DNA from: Branchiostoma floridae | Lineage: Eukaryota; Chordata; Leptocardii; Amphioxiformes; Branchiostomatidae | Direction: 5' to 3' | DNA length: 64,000 nt | Assembly: GCF_000003815.2 (NCBI RefSeq) | Contig: NC_049996.1 | Coordinates: forward strand, 5,103,069-5,167,068 | Shown here: piece by piece, positions 23,001 to 30,907 of the stretch | How the letters are laid out: every line of letters begins with the position of its first letter | Position numbering within the stretch: the stretch's first letter is position 1 | Position numbers and translations under genes: made by a program | Notes under the pieces: model-generated | What the model was told of the DNA's origin: nothing | What the model saw: the letters and a program-made list of their open reading frames with translations, nothing else | Databases searched by the model: none

Positions 23001-23359
23001 CAATACATCAGTTTCTAGTCTTCCTATATTATGAATAGTTTACGTAAGTATATAATGTACAGAATGTGAATAGAAGCATCTATTTGTGTGGTAATTTTAT
23101 TGAAGTTTCAAGAGTGCTTTAACGTTGTTGGTGTTATGATTATCCTATTTTTGTCCAGGGATGGGGTCCAGAACAGCCCAATGACAACAGATTGAAACAT
23201 TTTAAGCTTCATGATCTCTGTGTCCGGTACTGGTTAGGTTCAAAATCCTACCCAATGTGGAACGATACGAAGTGTCATAGAAGCAAAGGATTTATCTGCC
23301 AAGCTCTACCGGCAAAGCTCTACCAAAAAATACTTCCCAATGAAATTAAATACCGATGA
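3043..23359 (+). CDS. type II membrane C-type lectin receptor, 8 exons
   Basis: Inferred model: join of 3043-3289, 5875-6087, 18611-18823, 19667-19815, 20530-20649, 21006-21183, 22203-22489 and 23159-23359. The phases (1,1,1,0,0,1,0) match at every junction and give about 535 residues. Layout: cytoplasmic tail of about 240 residues; membrane helix at about 242-268 (TTMVAGAVAGLIASGVVAAI...); Thr/Ser/Asn-rich stalk at about 275-374; C-type lectin domain at about 375-525 with conserved Cys, DIWIGL, WQWLDGS, EQPND and WNDTKC. There is no signal peptide, so the lectin domain should face outward as in type II receptors. Tail motifs include YVNG (Grb2-SH2 type), YNSI and NPFY (NPxY adaptor/endocytosis type). 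QPN replaces the mannose-type EPN; WND is kept, so calcium-dependent sugar binding is plausible. The 12.5-kb intron 2 is filled with retroelements. Splice sites are read by eye; exon 1 and the exon 3 donor are the least certain. Confidence 0.75.
3290..5874 (+). other. intron 1 of the lectin receptor
   Basis: Non-coding. It holds a 316-bp MITE (5213-5528). A stretch at about 4290-4560 ends in a block (TAATGATACAAGCAATTTCTG..AGTCGAAAA) that also appears, diverged, at about 55098-55135, so it is a dispersed repeat. Several short ORFs here have no family features. Confidence 0.45.
5213..5528. mobile_element. MITE, hAT-like, with 5-bp target duplication
   Basis: Terminal inverted repeats are CAGGGTTCGAAATACC at the left and the complement of GGATTTTGAGCCCTG at the right. 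It is flanked by a perfect direct repeat TGTGA (5208-5212 and 5529-5533). The interior has several inverted GCAGGT/ACCTGC units. A second element with the same ends and another 5-bp duplication lies at 18884-19237. No transposase is encoded. Assignment to a hAT group with 5-bp duplications is inference from the terminal sequence. Confidence 0.75.
5875..6087 (+). CDS. lectin receptor exon 2 (tail unit, paralogous to exon 3)
   Basis: Acceptor TGTTACAG|AA, donor CAAG|gtaaca, 213 bp, phase 1 in and 1 out. The translation is hydrophilic and rich in Asn, Gln and Ser, and ends NVRRNIIGMISNAMYAPGSS. Exon 3 has the same length and phase and a matching end (NVQR ... NPFYVPSA), so the two look duplicated. 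The NAMY sequence is a relaxed NPxY. It contains an in-frame ATG (5877) that could serve as an alternative start. Confidence 0.65.
6641..7060. repeat. dispersed repeat fragment (piggyBac-MITE related)
   Basis: Contains TTTGCCATGGCAACGA, TTTATGCTAATTTTAGGACG and AAAATCCAAGATGG in the same order as the interior of the complete TTAA-flanked element at 43133-44112. It is interrupted by poly-C/poly-T tracts near 6990-7010. No ends were recognised. Confidence 0.5.
7225..7490 (+). mobile_element. tRNA-derived SINE-like element
   Basis: A perfect RNA polymerase III B box (GGTTCGAATCC) lies at 7243-7253 in a tRNA T-arm-like setting (CGGGTTCGAATCCGACTG). It is followed by a body with CCTTCGGATAGGACGTTAAA and TTAAAGAACCC and a short GATGAT tail near 7478. 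The A box is not clear, so the 5' end is probably degraded. Strand is given by the B box. Confidence 0.55.
7835..7894. repeat. (AATG)n tail of the LINE
   Basis: About fifteen AATG units on the + strand, which is (ATTC)n at the 3' end of the - strand LINE, directly after TTAATAAAATTC. It produces a false ORF of repeated FIHS residues on the - strand. Confidence 0.85.
7998..8270 (-). repeat. tandem duplication in the LINE 3' UTR
   Basis: A unit beginning GGAACATAATCGGTA recurs at 8133, giving a period of about 135 bp. Shared blocks are GGGTAACAGACCAGATATC and GAGCTAAACARAGCAGAGTT. The two copies have diverged slightly. Confidence 0.75.
8319..11804 (-). CDS. LINE ORF2: endonuclease and reverse transcriptase (one internal stop)
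   Basis: About 1161 codons in one frame from MWEKINLVHWNVNGW. The N-terminal APE-type endonuclease has HWNVNGW, INETHL, GGVGIFVKN, VCGDFNSRTGD and, after the stop, PDHSVLSL. The central reverse transcriptase has NYRGISLMS, NGFRRARACIDHI, FIDFQKAFEWVNR, QGDVLSPTLF and the catalytic LLYADDIIIV. The C-terminus has a CxxC...H....C motif (CTMCSLGEVETEAHFLFYC). A TAA at 11186-11184 follows GRVC; the frame continues without another break, with YILTPHD and the endonuclease end in the 11183-10950 part. Translation from a second start at 11084 would yield RT without a full endonuclease. Confidence 0.9.
11823..12599 (-). CDS. LINE ORF1: coiled-coil RNA-binding protein
   Basis: The start chosen is MSDKGTGTRTRD at 12599; the frame is open upstream to 12635. 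About 258 residues. A long heptad-rich coiled coil (residues about 30-110, rich in Lys/Glu/Leu) is followed by a domain beginning VIVSGLPFEEGEDVKEKIEE, which looks like the RRM-like part of LINE ORF1 proteins, and a basic C-terminal part. It ends 18 nt before ORF2. By analogy with other LINE ORF1 proteins it would bind element RNA as a multimer. Confidence 0.75.
   Translation of the reverse strand: MSDKGTGTRTRDSARRDAEIEAASVKKEGDAAIMNELKALNRKLDGMQASFEKKLNSKVDSLQTSVEKLVSATKDELKAELERKTKEIGDNIDLEMGHMRARIDAMETKMAGISNSRAEFDPDESVIVSGLPFEEGEDVKEKIEELFHNGLQSDVPVVAAERMKSRGCGPGVVKVRLRSVQEKVAILRAKPKLKSDPSYEKVFLRSAKSHTDRLIELNFRTLLREIPGGKDYFITGSGRVQKRGARDLPADNNLPTQP
12841..15182. other. intron 2, no supported gene
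   Basis: A 189-codon open frame on the + strand (13379-13948) shows no recognised motif, no splice context and mixed composition; I do not call it. A run of G residues occurs at about 14579-14598. Nothing else stands out. Confidence 0.4.
15183..15202. repeat. perfect 20-bp palindrome
   Basis: CCGGACATGGCCATGTCCGG is its own reverse complement. A related half (CCGGACATGTC) lies about 60 bp downstream. It may be the end of a decayed inverted-repeat element or a dimeric protein site; nothing more can be said. Confidence 0.8.
16652..16680. repeat. perfect hairpin, 13-bp arms
   Basis: CAAGGAGCTTATA, 3-nt loop, TATAAGCTCCTTG, flanked by direct CCTTAAC repeats. Followed at about 16740-16860 by octamer-bearing repeat sequence (ATTATGCAAATTAGG). 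Confidence 0.75.
16955..17660 (-). mobile_element. 5'-truncated LINE (second family)
   Basis: The - strand ORF at 17643-17170 reads LYRCMILPLLEYCDIVW, then LQVLQNRAARVIL, and ends FKAALRHTPPHMDL. This is the C-terminal region that follows the reverse transcriptase in many Jockey-superfamily elements (LEYCDxVWGNC ... LQNRAARxI). The 3' end has short AAATA/TAAA repeats at about 16957-16972. It differs in sequence from the LINE at 7835-12840. 5' truncation is usual for target-primed insertion. Confidence 0.8.
18112..18564. mobile_element. long inverted-repeat element (MITE or foldback)
   Basis: The left arm 18112-18240 and right arm 18439-18564 are near-complementary over about 125 bp. Examples are CTGACTGGAGTTCTGCTTCT at left and its complement at right, and GTGCTTACGTT / AACGTAAGCAC. 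The loop is about 200 bp. The right arm ends about 46 bp before lectin exon 3. No transposase and no clear target duplication were found. Confidence 0.8.
18611..18823 (+). CDS. lectin receptor exon 3 (tail unit with NPFY)
   Basis: The acceptor chosen is CGAAG|AC (phase 1), 213 bp, phase 1 out. The translation is acidic (DDPDDHIYNSID, DKEEDTALPNN) and ends NPFYVPSALRQDI. It pairs with exon 2 in length, phase and end motif. The donor T|GTATCCTTTC fits the U12-type consensus RTATCCTTT better than a usual U2 donor. The acceptor is weak in pyrimidines because the right arm of the inverted-repeat element lies just upstream. Confidence 0.6.
18884..19237. mobile_element. MITE, second copy of the CAGGGCTCGAAAT family
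   Basis: Ends are CAGGGCTCGAAATAC and the complement of GAATTTCGAGCACTG, flanked by a perfect 5-bp duplication CTAAT (18879-18883 and 19238-19242). Shares AAAATTGGAG-TGTGCA with the copy at 5213-5528. The interior has repeated GGTGCAC/GTGCACC units. Confidence 0.8.
19667..19815 (+). CDS. lectin receptor exon 4 (membrane helix)
   Basis: Acceptor CTTCACAG, donor TCG|gtcagt; 149 bp, phase 1 in and 0 out. A basic juxtamembrane run (TRWAFRRPYRLR) precedes about 27 hydrophobic residues (MVAGAVAGLIASGVVAAICI...), then NKPEFPS. Positive charges on the N-terminal side support N-inside, C-outside topology. Confidence 0.8.
19926..20077. repeat. (TA)n tracts with a duplicated 36-bp unit
   Basis: Two TA tracts (about 19930-19947 and 19987-20041) are each followed by an identical 36-bp block beginning GTACCTGCGTAAGAAAAACA (19951-19986 and 20042-20077). 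Confidence 0.9.
20530..20649 (+). CDS. lectin receptor exon 5 (Thr/Ser-rich stalk)
   Basis: 40 codons, phase 0 in and out, acceptor CAGCAG (20524-20529) and donor AAAG|gtgaca. Translation: STNRT..., then DPTTSSPTDMTTALSVLTAT. It is rich in Thr and Ser with one N-R-T site, as in O-glycosylated stalks. The tandem CAGCAG acceptor would allow one extra Gln. The exon could be skipped without loss of frame. Confidence 0.6.
21006..21183 (+). CDS. lectin receptor exon 6 (tandem-repeat stalk)
   Basis: Acceptor TTCTAG, donor AAAG|gtatag; phase 0 in, 1 out. Four tandem 24-bp units encode ATNVTPLP-type repeats, giving four N-V-T sites plus N-E-T and further Thr/Lys-rich sequence. Pro after the Thr may lower glycosylation efficiency. 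The 24-bp minisatellite makes the stalk length prone to change. Confidence 0.75.
21590..22020 (-). repeat. dispersed repeat with RFX-type palindrome
   Basis: Contains GGTTGCCATGGCAACC (21986-22001), and on the complement AAAATCAAAGATGCTGGACC plus TGACGTCA-like blocks, as in the repeats at 6641-7060 and 43133-44112. It lies in the intron before the lectin exons. Boundaries are unclear. Confidence 0.5.
22203..22489 (+). CDS. lectin receptor exon 7 (first half of C-type lectin domain)
   Basis: Acceptor TTGTTGTAG, donor CAAG|gtaggt; phase 1 in, 0 out. Shows RCRVGYRLIEKTC (long-form N-terminal disulphide), QRTCKSEGATLAMPK, DIWIGLKD and KWQWLDGS. All are standard landmarks of the fold. Confidence 0.9.
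23159..23359 (+). CDS. lectin receptor exon 8 (second half of domain, stop)
   Basis: Acceptor TTTTTGTCCAG, phase 0. Encodes GWGPEQPNDN, LHDLCVRYW, MWNDTKCHRSKGFICQA, then a short basic tail and TGA at 23357-23359. QPN and WND are the calcium and sugar-binding positions. No membrane segment follows, consistent with type II topology. Confidence 0.9.
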   Translation, partial: GWGPEQPNDNRLKHFKLHDLCVRYWLGSKSYPMWNDTKCHRSKGFICQALPAKLYQKILPNEIKYR

Positions 23360-23608
23360 GATAAAGAGAGAAAATGATTTGGCTGCATTTGTGATTTGAT
23401 TATATTTAAAACATCCACCCGTTGTAATTGTTGTAGTAAAATCATATAATATCCACTGTGTATATTAATATATGGAAAGAATGTTCTCCAGCTGTCTATA
23501 AAACAAAGAAAGGTTTTATTAATCTAAATTTATAAGCGTCTATAGAGTCCATTCGAAGACAACATGAGGGTTTTTAGGCGATATTTGTAATAAGTCTGAA
23601 TTATTTTG

Positions 23609-23614
23609 AATAAA
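23609..23614 (+). other. poly(A) signal of the lectin receptor
   Basis: AATAAA about 250 bp after the stop codon. Confidence 0.6.
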
Positions 23615-25189
23615 AGAATATCTAAGCCTCAATAATTTTTTTTTTAAATTGACCAAGAAAATATTCATCTATTTGAATTCCTTTGAATATTTTAGAAACA
23701 TTTTGAAAGTAACTGTACAAAAATATCTTTATTTACAATTATTGTGAAATCTCTGTGTGATTCTTTCACATTTAATTTACAAATACTTACAAATATTTGT
23801 AAACTGTACCAAATGGTAAAATTAGTTTATTGCCCCCATAAAAGTAAGCCCTATTATTGCCTCTGTATATTTTTAGATTTCACTGCTGGGCACTGGTGGG
23901 TCCTTTGTGGTGGGCCATTGTTGCATGGCACCCAACCATACTTTGCAAGGATGTGTGAATTGCTATCTTCCCAGCCCAATGACCCATTTGCAAAAAATGG
24001 TAGAAAATGGTAAATAATGGTAGAATGCTGTTATAATTATTTAGAAACCATTAGAAGTATTCAATTCCACACCATGAATATTTCCAAAGCTTTACAGGAC
24101 CGGGGAAATATTCATAAAGTTGAAACAGTATTAGAAATATTTCTGAAGAATCAAATGTCCTAGACATATAATTACAAAACTTTCAAATCAATTCTAAACA
24201 ATGGCAACAAACATTTGCATGGTGACATGGAATAGACTCTATGACTTTTCTCTGTAAATAGAAAAAAATGACAAAAATGTGTAATGGCTTCTTAAACTAC
24301 AAGAGAGGAGTATTTTTGTTTGCAAACATAAATGAATTAGAATGTAACAAGCCTCCTTATTTTTCATTTCCTGACCAATGCAAGAAAATTTCATGGATAT
24401 CATGAGTGTACTCATTTTTTAAGCGTAATTTGAAAAAAAGTACCTCAAAATATAGTTAACAAGACGAGAAGATAAGGTACCAAAATGAGAAAATATGTCC
24501 AAATATAATTTCTAACTTCATCATCATCATTGGTTGATGTGATCGTATCACTTTGGTAGAATATAGGAGAATTATTTTATAGAACATGTATGTATACTAA
24601 TTTGTATCTATACTTATGATTGTGTTTCCGCTGTTAAAGTGCCACCTACATACAGTTAGAAACTCTAAAGAAGGTGTGGTGTCTGGAAGAAATTTAAACG
24701 TATACACATATTATAAGCACAGTAAGTACACAGTGGTTTTGTTCAATAATTACTATACATCCTAAAAATATAGAGCAGAGTAGTCTTGATTGTACATATG
24801 GTATTGACTGTAGCAGTGGTGTACATGTATATGGCCGTAGTTTTAAAATGGAAATAGCACTGATATGGTTGCCATGCCTGTAGTTGTCAACTTGGCAAGT
24901 GATACCAATCTACTACAATTGTGTCACGTTGTGCACCTCTTGAATGCATAAAACACAAAGATGTGAGTGTCACTTCAATTGGCGGCATTATTCATGAACA
25001 GATGTATATATTGAAAATCTAGTTTTAACCCATCTTTTGTTACCCTCAGACATTAGATTTTGAGTCTACAGAGACAGTGTATATAAAAAAAAGTAATTTT
25101 ACGGCCTTATCAATTAACAGTTGTTGTAGCTGCAATGAAACTTTGTCTTGCAGTAGACTTTATGTGTGTGTGTGAAATCCATGAATATA
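23615..25189. other. intergenic, no gene seen
   Basis: AT-rich sequence with only short spurious ORFs. No repeat ends recognised. Confidence 0.5.
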
Positions 25190-25363
25190 CAGTAGAAGCC
25201 GCATAATTGCACGGCCTATTTGCCAGTAAATTTCGTGTAATTATCCGGATGGTGCAATAATGCGAAGTTATCCAGTTGGACCGCACCAGTTTGGGATTTT
25301 GGGATTCCGTGCAGTTAACAGAAGTGTGCGTTAATCCGTTGTGCAATTAACTGGCTTCTACTG
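25190..25363. mobile_element. Tigger/pogo-like MITE
   Basis: Terminal inverted repeats of 23 bp: CAGTAGAAGCCGCATAATTGCAC and the complement of GTGCAATTAACTGGCTTCTACTG (20 of 23 match). TA precedes the left end; the right side reads TG, perhaps a mutated TA. The interior (TAATTATCCGG, GTTATCCAG, TTAATCCG) resembles pogo/Tigger ends. 174 bp, non-coding. Confidence 0.75.
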
Positions 25364-25967
25364 TGCTTGTTTCTTGGATATACTACTAAGGATTATCTTC
25401 TTACTTGAGGGCTTGTAATCTGATATAAAAGGCTAAATTATTGTAAGATCTGCGGTCTGTGCTATCTTTGACGAAGTAATTCTAGTTCATGATCTTAAAG
25501 TTCTTCAAGACTAGTTTTAATACCAACTACTCTTGATGTTTATACTAAATTGATTATTTTTTATCATGAAGATATTTTAAATTTCGTAAGGAAGAACGAG
25601 TTATCTTGCAAGCTTGTGTTTTATTTGTACTAAAAGTCAAAGGAACATGGGTATAATACTATCATCTTTACGTATACGTACATTATTTTTTGAACAGCCT
25701 GTTAAGCACCTAGGGCAATAAACTCACCTGCAGTGATACCAGGCTCTGGTGTTGTCAGGATGTCTTGAGAATGTTGTAGTTTTGATACAAAGAAATTTAT
25801 GAGATTCAGGTGCACAGGGAGGGTATATGCGTGGAAAAATTGCCAGCAGGATCAGGGGTAAATAGTTAAAACAATACATTCCAGAAACAGTTACTTAATT
25901 GATGCAATCGTAAGCATATGACATATCAGTGGGTTAAGAAATAGAAAGAATGTGGTTTGGTGCAACA

Positions 25968-26240
25968 TTGACCCTCAAACACCGTTTGGGCGTGAATTTT
26001 AAGATGTCATTTGAACATGTTTGACCGGACGAAATATTTCTCTTTTTTTTTGCAATGATCGGTACAACAATGTGGAAATTATAGAGTTCCGAAGTAAAAT
26101 GTGCAGTTTTTTTGAAAATTTGATGAGACCCATCCCCTTATCGGATGACCACAAAATTTTGAAAAGACCGTTCCTTAAATCATTAATCCTGACACAAAGA
26201 ATGCCTAAACAAAGAAAAATAAACAGCTAGAATAGTCCTC
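25968..26240. mobile_element. decayed end of the TTAA-family element (third copy)
   Basis: Starts TTGACCCTCAAACACCG, matching the complement of the right end of the element at 43133-44112 (TTAACCCTCAAACACCCG). It continues with parallel blocks such as GCAATGATCGGTACAACAATG and AAAATGTGCAGTTTTT. GGGGTCC palindromes are lost. The opposite end was not found. Confidence 0.6.
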
Positions 26241-27039
26241 AAATACCACTAACAAAGAACGACACCCCCCGAGTATAGCCAAAAATCAATTCCCAAGGGA
26301 ATGCGTTCGTGGAATTTTCTAAATTCTTTCAAAGCGATCGTAATACTGTAGAAAATGCCTCCGCCCCTGAGGCGTCGCCAAAAATTGTTTTATTGATTAT
26401 TGACAATTTTGGCTTACTACATTTTCTTAAACAAGTTTGACAGCTTTTGAGTAAGCTATTCAATCGTTGTGTGAAATAAAGTTGCTGATGGCCCCCCAAA
26501 TGATTTTGATTATTTTCTGTATGGTTTAGTGGTCATGGGTCAACTACCTGGTTATATAAAACATTACTCATGGTATCTACATACCAAGCCGCAGACCTTT
26601 TCCAAAGTTATTCTCTTTTAAATCAACGACAAAATCGGCCCCTGCAGTTGAAAACAAGTCGCTAGGAACCCAAACCTTTACCACTTCACCCCTGCTCCGA
26701 GTTCTATCAACCACTAGAAAATCATGAACTTGGCACTTGCAGAAAGTTTGACCTCCTACTTTAAAGCTCTGCTGCAGTACTGCAACTAACCACTAGGAGG
26801 CCTATTGTTAAACTCATACTTCCATTTTGCAATACACAGCCTGGGCAGAGAACAACCTGTGCAGAGAAGAGCAGTGACAAATGAGGACCTTAGTTGCGAA
26901 ATCAATGACAAAATGTATAATGCTTGACTCAAACAGGTTGAGTATTAGTACTCGAAAGTATAAGGTCGTTGAACTCTTATTCAATTATTTATGTTCTTCG
27001 ACAAGTCAGCCATTTGAAAATTCGAACTTCAAAGCTAAC
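26241..27039. other. intergenic, no gene seen
   Basis: Only short ORFs without motifs. No further exon that could follow the PAN exon was recognised here. Confidence 0.4.
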
Positions 27040-27321
27040 CTTTTTTTGTGTAGCGGTCAACCGGAAAATTGGTAAGGCCAGGAATAGGGTGCCCAAAATA
27101 ACGATGCCCATCTAGGTAACAGATGCCATTACTTTTGTCGTAGTCAAGCCGGACACAGTCTCCGGCGGGAACCGTGTTGGATCCTTCCAGACATTTTGTA
27201 GCACATTGCTCAGGGGTGATGTTTAGGATCATTTCACTGTTCCAGTTATGGTGATATGTCTCGAATGGTCGACCATAACTTCTTGTCTCAAATACGTCAA
27301 AGAATTTCACAAAATTTGCCT
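27040..27321 (-). CDS. orphan PAN/apple-domain exon
   Basis: Acceptor CTTTCAG before 27321 and donor AAAG|gttagc after 27040; 282 bp, phase 1 on both sides (symmetric, shuffling-competent). The translation has the PAN pattern: ITPEQCATKCLEGS, AGDCVRLDYDKSNGICYLDG, then FPVDRYTKK. Such domains mediate protein or sugar contacts in secreted proteins. It lies 3.5 kb downstream of the stop codon of the - strand EGF/lectin gene, so it is either from another gene or an alternative 3' exon. No start or stop exon was identified. Confidence 0.7.
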
Positions 27322-27519
27322 CTGAAAGAAAAAGCGTGAAATACTGACTTAAAGTAGCTTTCATGACCACCTCGATTTGCCTTATTTGTATAGAAATATT
27401 CGTAAAACGCAACATAAATTGTTGTTTATCGGACTACTTTGGCTTTAATTTTCCGCACACACGCGCAAACACACACTTGCAATGTGCACGTCATATAAAT
27501 ATATACTATTGTATTTTTA

Positions 27520-27990
27520 CCTTCGCCGAGAAGGTTATGTTTTGAGTAGCGTCTGTATGGATGCATCGATGTTTGTTTGTAGAATACCAGAATAACTAAA
27601 AAAACGCCTGGATGGATTGTATTGATATTCAGTATGTGGGTATGTCTTAATGAGACCTATAAACGAATAGATTTTGGGCGCCTAAAGGTCTGTAAAGGTA
27701 CTGCAGCGAAAATTCTAGGTTAAATTTCTCGAGTTTCAAACATGCCGCGGATATTATTTTTAAGGGGTAGATATGACGGGAACTTCTTACTTGTAGTATT
27801 TGGAAGTTATGCACAGATGAACATCGTTGACCATTAATTATGCAAATGGGGTCCTCATTTGTATGAATCATCAGAGAATACGATACAGGCCTTCTTTCTT
27901 AACATAGATTGCGTACGTCTGTTGTATTGTGGAGGAGATGATAGTAACATAATTTTATGCAAATGAGAGCCTTAATTGCATGATTAATGG
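27520..27990. repeat. dispersed repeat with CCTTCGCCGAGAAGG and octamers
   Basis: Begins ACCTTCGCCGAGAAGGTTATG, passes GTACTGCAGCG, and ends with TTATGCAAAT...ATTTGTATGAATCA and TTATGCAAATGAGAGCC. A second copy lies at 29100-29690 (ACCTTCGCTGACATGGTTATG, GGCACTGCAGCGG, TTATGCAAATGAGGATC). Confidence 0.6.
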
Positions 27991-28548
27991 CAAATACAAC
28001 TAATAAAGCAGTTCTAAAAGAAAGAATCATTTGGCGAAGGTCGTGGAACTATAGTTATGTATGTGTTCGTATGCCTGTATACAATCTATGTGTGCGTGAG
28101 TGTATGCTTGTATGTACTACGTTTATGTGTGTATTTATGGGGCGTCCGTATGTATTATTGTTTGTTTGGGTACATTTGTATGTGTGTGTGTTTGTATGTA
28201 TCTGTGCGTTTGCCTGTGTGCGTCTGTTACACTTTTGACAGATTACGCCTACCTGTTTACACGTACAGCAAATGAGTAAGAAGTACGCAGACTAGCAGTG
28301 TGTCCAACCCCGATGAGCCTAAACAAGTCATTTTGGCAACAGCTCTTGCGTGAAGGATTTTTTGAAGACAAAAAAAACTTTTCGAATTTTTTCGATGGCC
28401 TTCACTCCATCCTAGTAATCGCACGGTTTCTTTGTGTCGACTACGCTGCATAAGACTGTGAACAATGGTGCAAACATGTTGACAATGTCGATCAGAGTCC
28501 AGACTTAAATGTTGGGATTGTGTAGACAGGTCATCAGTTATTAAGTTT

Positions 28549-28551
<3 letters not shown>

Positions 28552-28632
<81 letters not shown>

Positions 28633-28650
28633 TATATATATATATATATA
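28552..28650. repeat. (TA)n microsatellite
   Basis: About 38 TA units with a short CATC interruption. Gives false ORFs of alternating Tyr and Ile on the - strand. Confidence 0.95.
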
Positions 28651-29099
28651 CATCAAAAAGGTTATTTTTATAGTTGCCTGTGTCTGTCCTTCTGTGGTTG
28701 AACACGAGAACTTCATTAGTCTTTGTCTTGATAACAACAAATATAATCAAATTTCTACCCCTAAGCGCCCTGTTAAGGTAAGACAAATGCTAATTTTTTT
28801 TTTCATTTAAGAGTAATCAGCCAATGTGGCAAATGTACACCCAGGCAGATGCACATATGTATAACCCTCGGCAAGCTACACTCCTTGAGCAGCTTTAATA
28901 CTGTTCTCATGAAATCGTAGGATCTACTTGGAGTATAACAATCGCATCGATATACAACGTGTCTAATATATCTTTTAGGTCATACTAAAAAAAAAGAACG
29001 GGCGATTGAATTTCGAGATTCATTTGTATTTGCAAATGTTATAGCAATGCTACAGCAAATATATTGTCTTCTCAAACCTTCCACCATCATTCCATGTTA

Positions 29100-29690
29100 C
29101 CTTCGCTGACATGGTTATGTTTTGGGTAGCGTTTGTGTGTGTCTGGCTGTGTGCAGACGATCAATATAAATAGAGAATGCATTAATATGAATGCTTGCAT
29201 TAATATTCGGGATGTATGAAGGCGTTTATCCGACATAAAAAACAGATTTGTGGCCCCTAGCGACTTGTTACGGCACTGCAGCGGAACTTCCGGTTTTGAT
29301 ATCTCGACTTCTGAAAATGCTACAGTCCTGATGTTTAAGTGGTAGATGGGTGATGTTTCAGTGGTAGGTGGTGTATGGTTTTCCCCCTAGAGACGTTTTT
29401 TTTAAATTTAAACCGCAGGGGTCGTTTTTCAGAGTTAAAGGAGAATAACTCAATAATTTTATAATGATTAATGATTGGAATTTCATACTTGAATTTCATT
29501 CTCATACGTACGAAGCTAAATAAAAGTGAACATGATTAAACATACGTTTATCAAATTAGGGTCACGTGTACATATTTAAGATTAAACACTAAAATAGCCT
29601 TCTTTCTCTGCTAAGGTTTTAAAATTTGTACTATTTTGGTGGAGTAGATTACCAATTTATGCAAATGAGGATCTTACATAATCTATGTGA
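29100..29690. repeat. second copy of the CCTTCGC/octamer repeat
   Basis: Same block order as 27520-27990. It also contains CTGCAGCGGAACTTCCGGTT, whose complement occurs at about 2199-2220. Confidence 0.6.
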
Positions 29691-29783
29691 AATACTTCAC
29701 TCGATGTGGTTAATATCAGTTTGCAAACTTTAAGGTATGTGGTCGTAGAACTCTAGTCTGCTGCATATTTTAGACGTAGCCTC

Positions 29784-30020
29784 ATGCAAATAGTCACAGT
29801 GCCTCGCGTTGATACTAGCAGTCGAGGAGGGATGAAATTCCAGAACAATGTTGTCCAAATTACAGTACAGTGCAGTGGATATTTATTCTTCTCACGGATT
29901 GAGGCCCTCCCGCTACCTGTGCTATACAAATACTTTGAAATAAGACTGACAATCAAAACACGACCCCGAGAAAAACATGACTACATAGTTCCTCCGGAAA
30001 TCTCCGATAGCAAAGAATGA
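29784..30020 (+). CDS. short ORF, weak TNF/C1q-like resemblance
   Basis: 79 codons ending TGA; an in-frame ACAG acceptor occurs at about 29801. The stretch GGMKFQNNVVQITVQCSGYL followed by FFSRIE resembles the strand pair (I.V...G.Y.F...I) of TNF/C1q jelly-roll domains, but the expected C-terminal strands are not clear. No partner exon or membrane segment was found. It could be a relic exon or chance. Confidence 0.25.
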   Translation: MQIVTVPRVDTSSRGGMKFQNNVVQITVQCSGYLFFSRIEALPLPVLYKYFEIRLTIKTRPREKHDYIVPPEISDSKE

Positions 30021-30791
30021 ATGAAACTGTATTGCAAATTCTTGCCCGTGGGTTACAGGTAACATGAAACAGTGTACAATATCTGAAGTGTCTACCCTAG
30101 TCTAAAGCTAACTCTTAAATTTTAGGTTGGGGGATTTAACTTTCCTGTGTAGGTTTTGTGAAATCGCCCCAATCAGATCGCGTAGTCACTGAGAACACAT
30201 GCTATATTTGTGTGCTCATAATACTTTCTTAACCTATATATCTAGCGCTATAAGAGCTTTATACTGAGACGTTCAAACATATGATTGTTACTTTATATCC
30301 AATAAGATACTCGTGTTTTCAATTTACATAACAGCAAGGTTTACACCTAAGCTAAGCCCAAAAATTGAAACTTTACAAAGTTGCATTTTTATTGTTAAGC
30401 AAGGCAATGTACTCACAGTAATTAACATACTATTCATACACATTGTGAATCTTTAATAGCGAGGCATCACGGATTTGAATAAGTGATCTTTGACATCTTT
30501 AAAAATTGAGTACATTTTCTCCAACAAAGTAATACGAAGTGATATACATTTAAGATCGTAATGAAACCTATTGACATGAAAGTTTGAATGACTAGTTGTT
30601 TGTAAGTCAGTTTGACTTACTTGGTTTTGTATATTGTAAACAATAAATCTAATTTTCAGTTAAATTTTGATATTAACCAACCTGCGTTATATCGCGTTGT
30701 ACAGTACTTTGCAAACTGATTTCTAGTATTATCCTGTAAAGGGTTAATCTGTGTTAACAAGCGGATGGGATATTGTTGGCATTTGTTAGAA
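30021..30791. other. intergenic and 3' flank of the - strand lectin gene
   Basis: No gene. No AATAAA was found on the - strand close to the stop codon at 30792. Confidence 0.4.
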
Positions 30792-30907
30792 TTAAGATCC
30801 TGGAGTGCAGGTGTAGCCAGTACGAGGGCCAGTATCTTCGCAGGACCATCCTTCAGCACAGGGAGACGCCACACAAAAGGTAGACCTGGCTTTCGCTCCT
30901 TGTGGCA
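30792..30907 (-). CDS. exon 8: second half-EGF unit and stop
   Basis: Acceptor TTTCACCAG, 116 bp; with phase 1 it reads [26 protein letters not shown], stop TAA at 30794-30792. It parallels exon 7 (C..SPC..GW.C.D). The frame fits only if spliced from exon 7. Acceptor strength is moderate. Confidence 0.6.

Noticed and set aside
28257-28786. - strand ORFs rich in alternating Tyr and Ile
   Set aside because: They are the (TA)n microsatellite read as codons.
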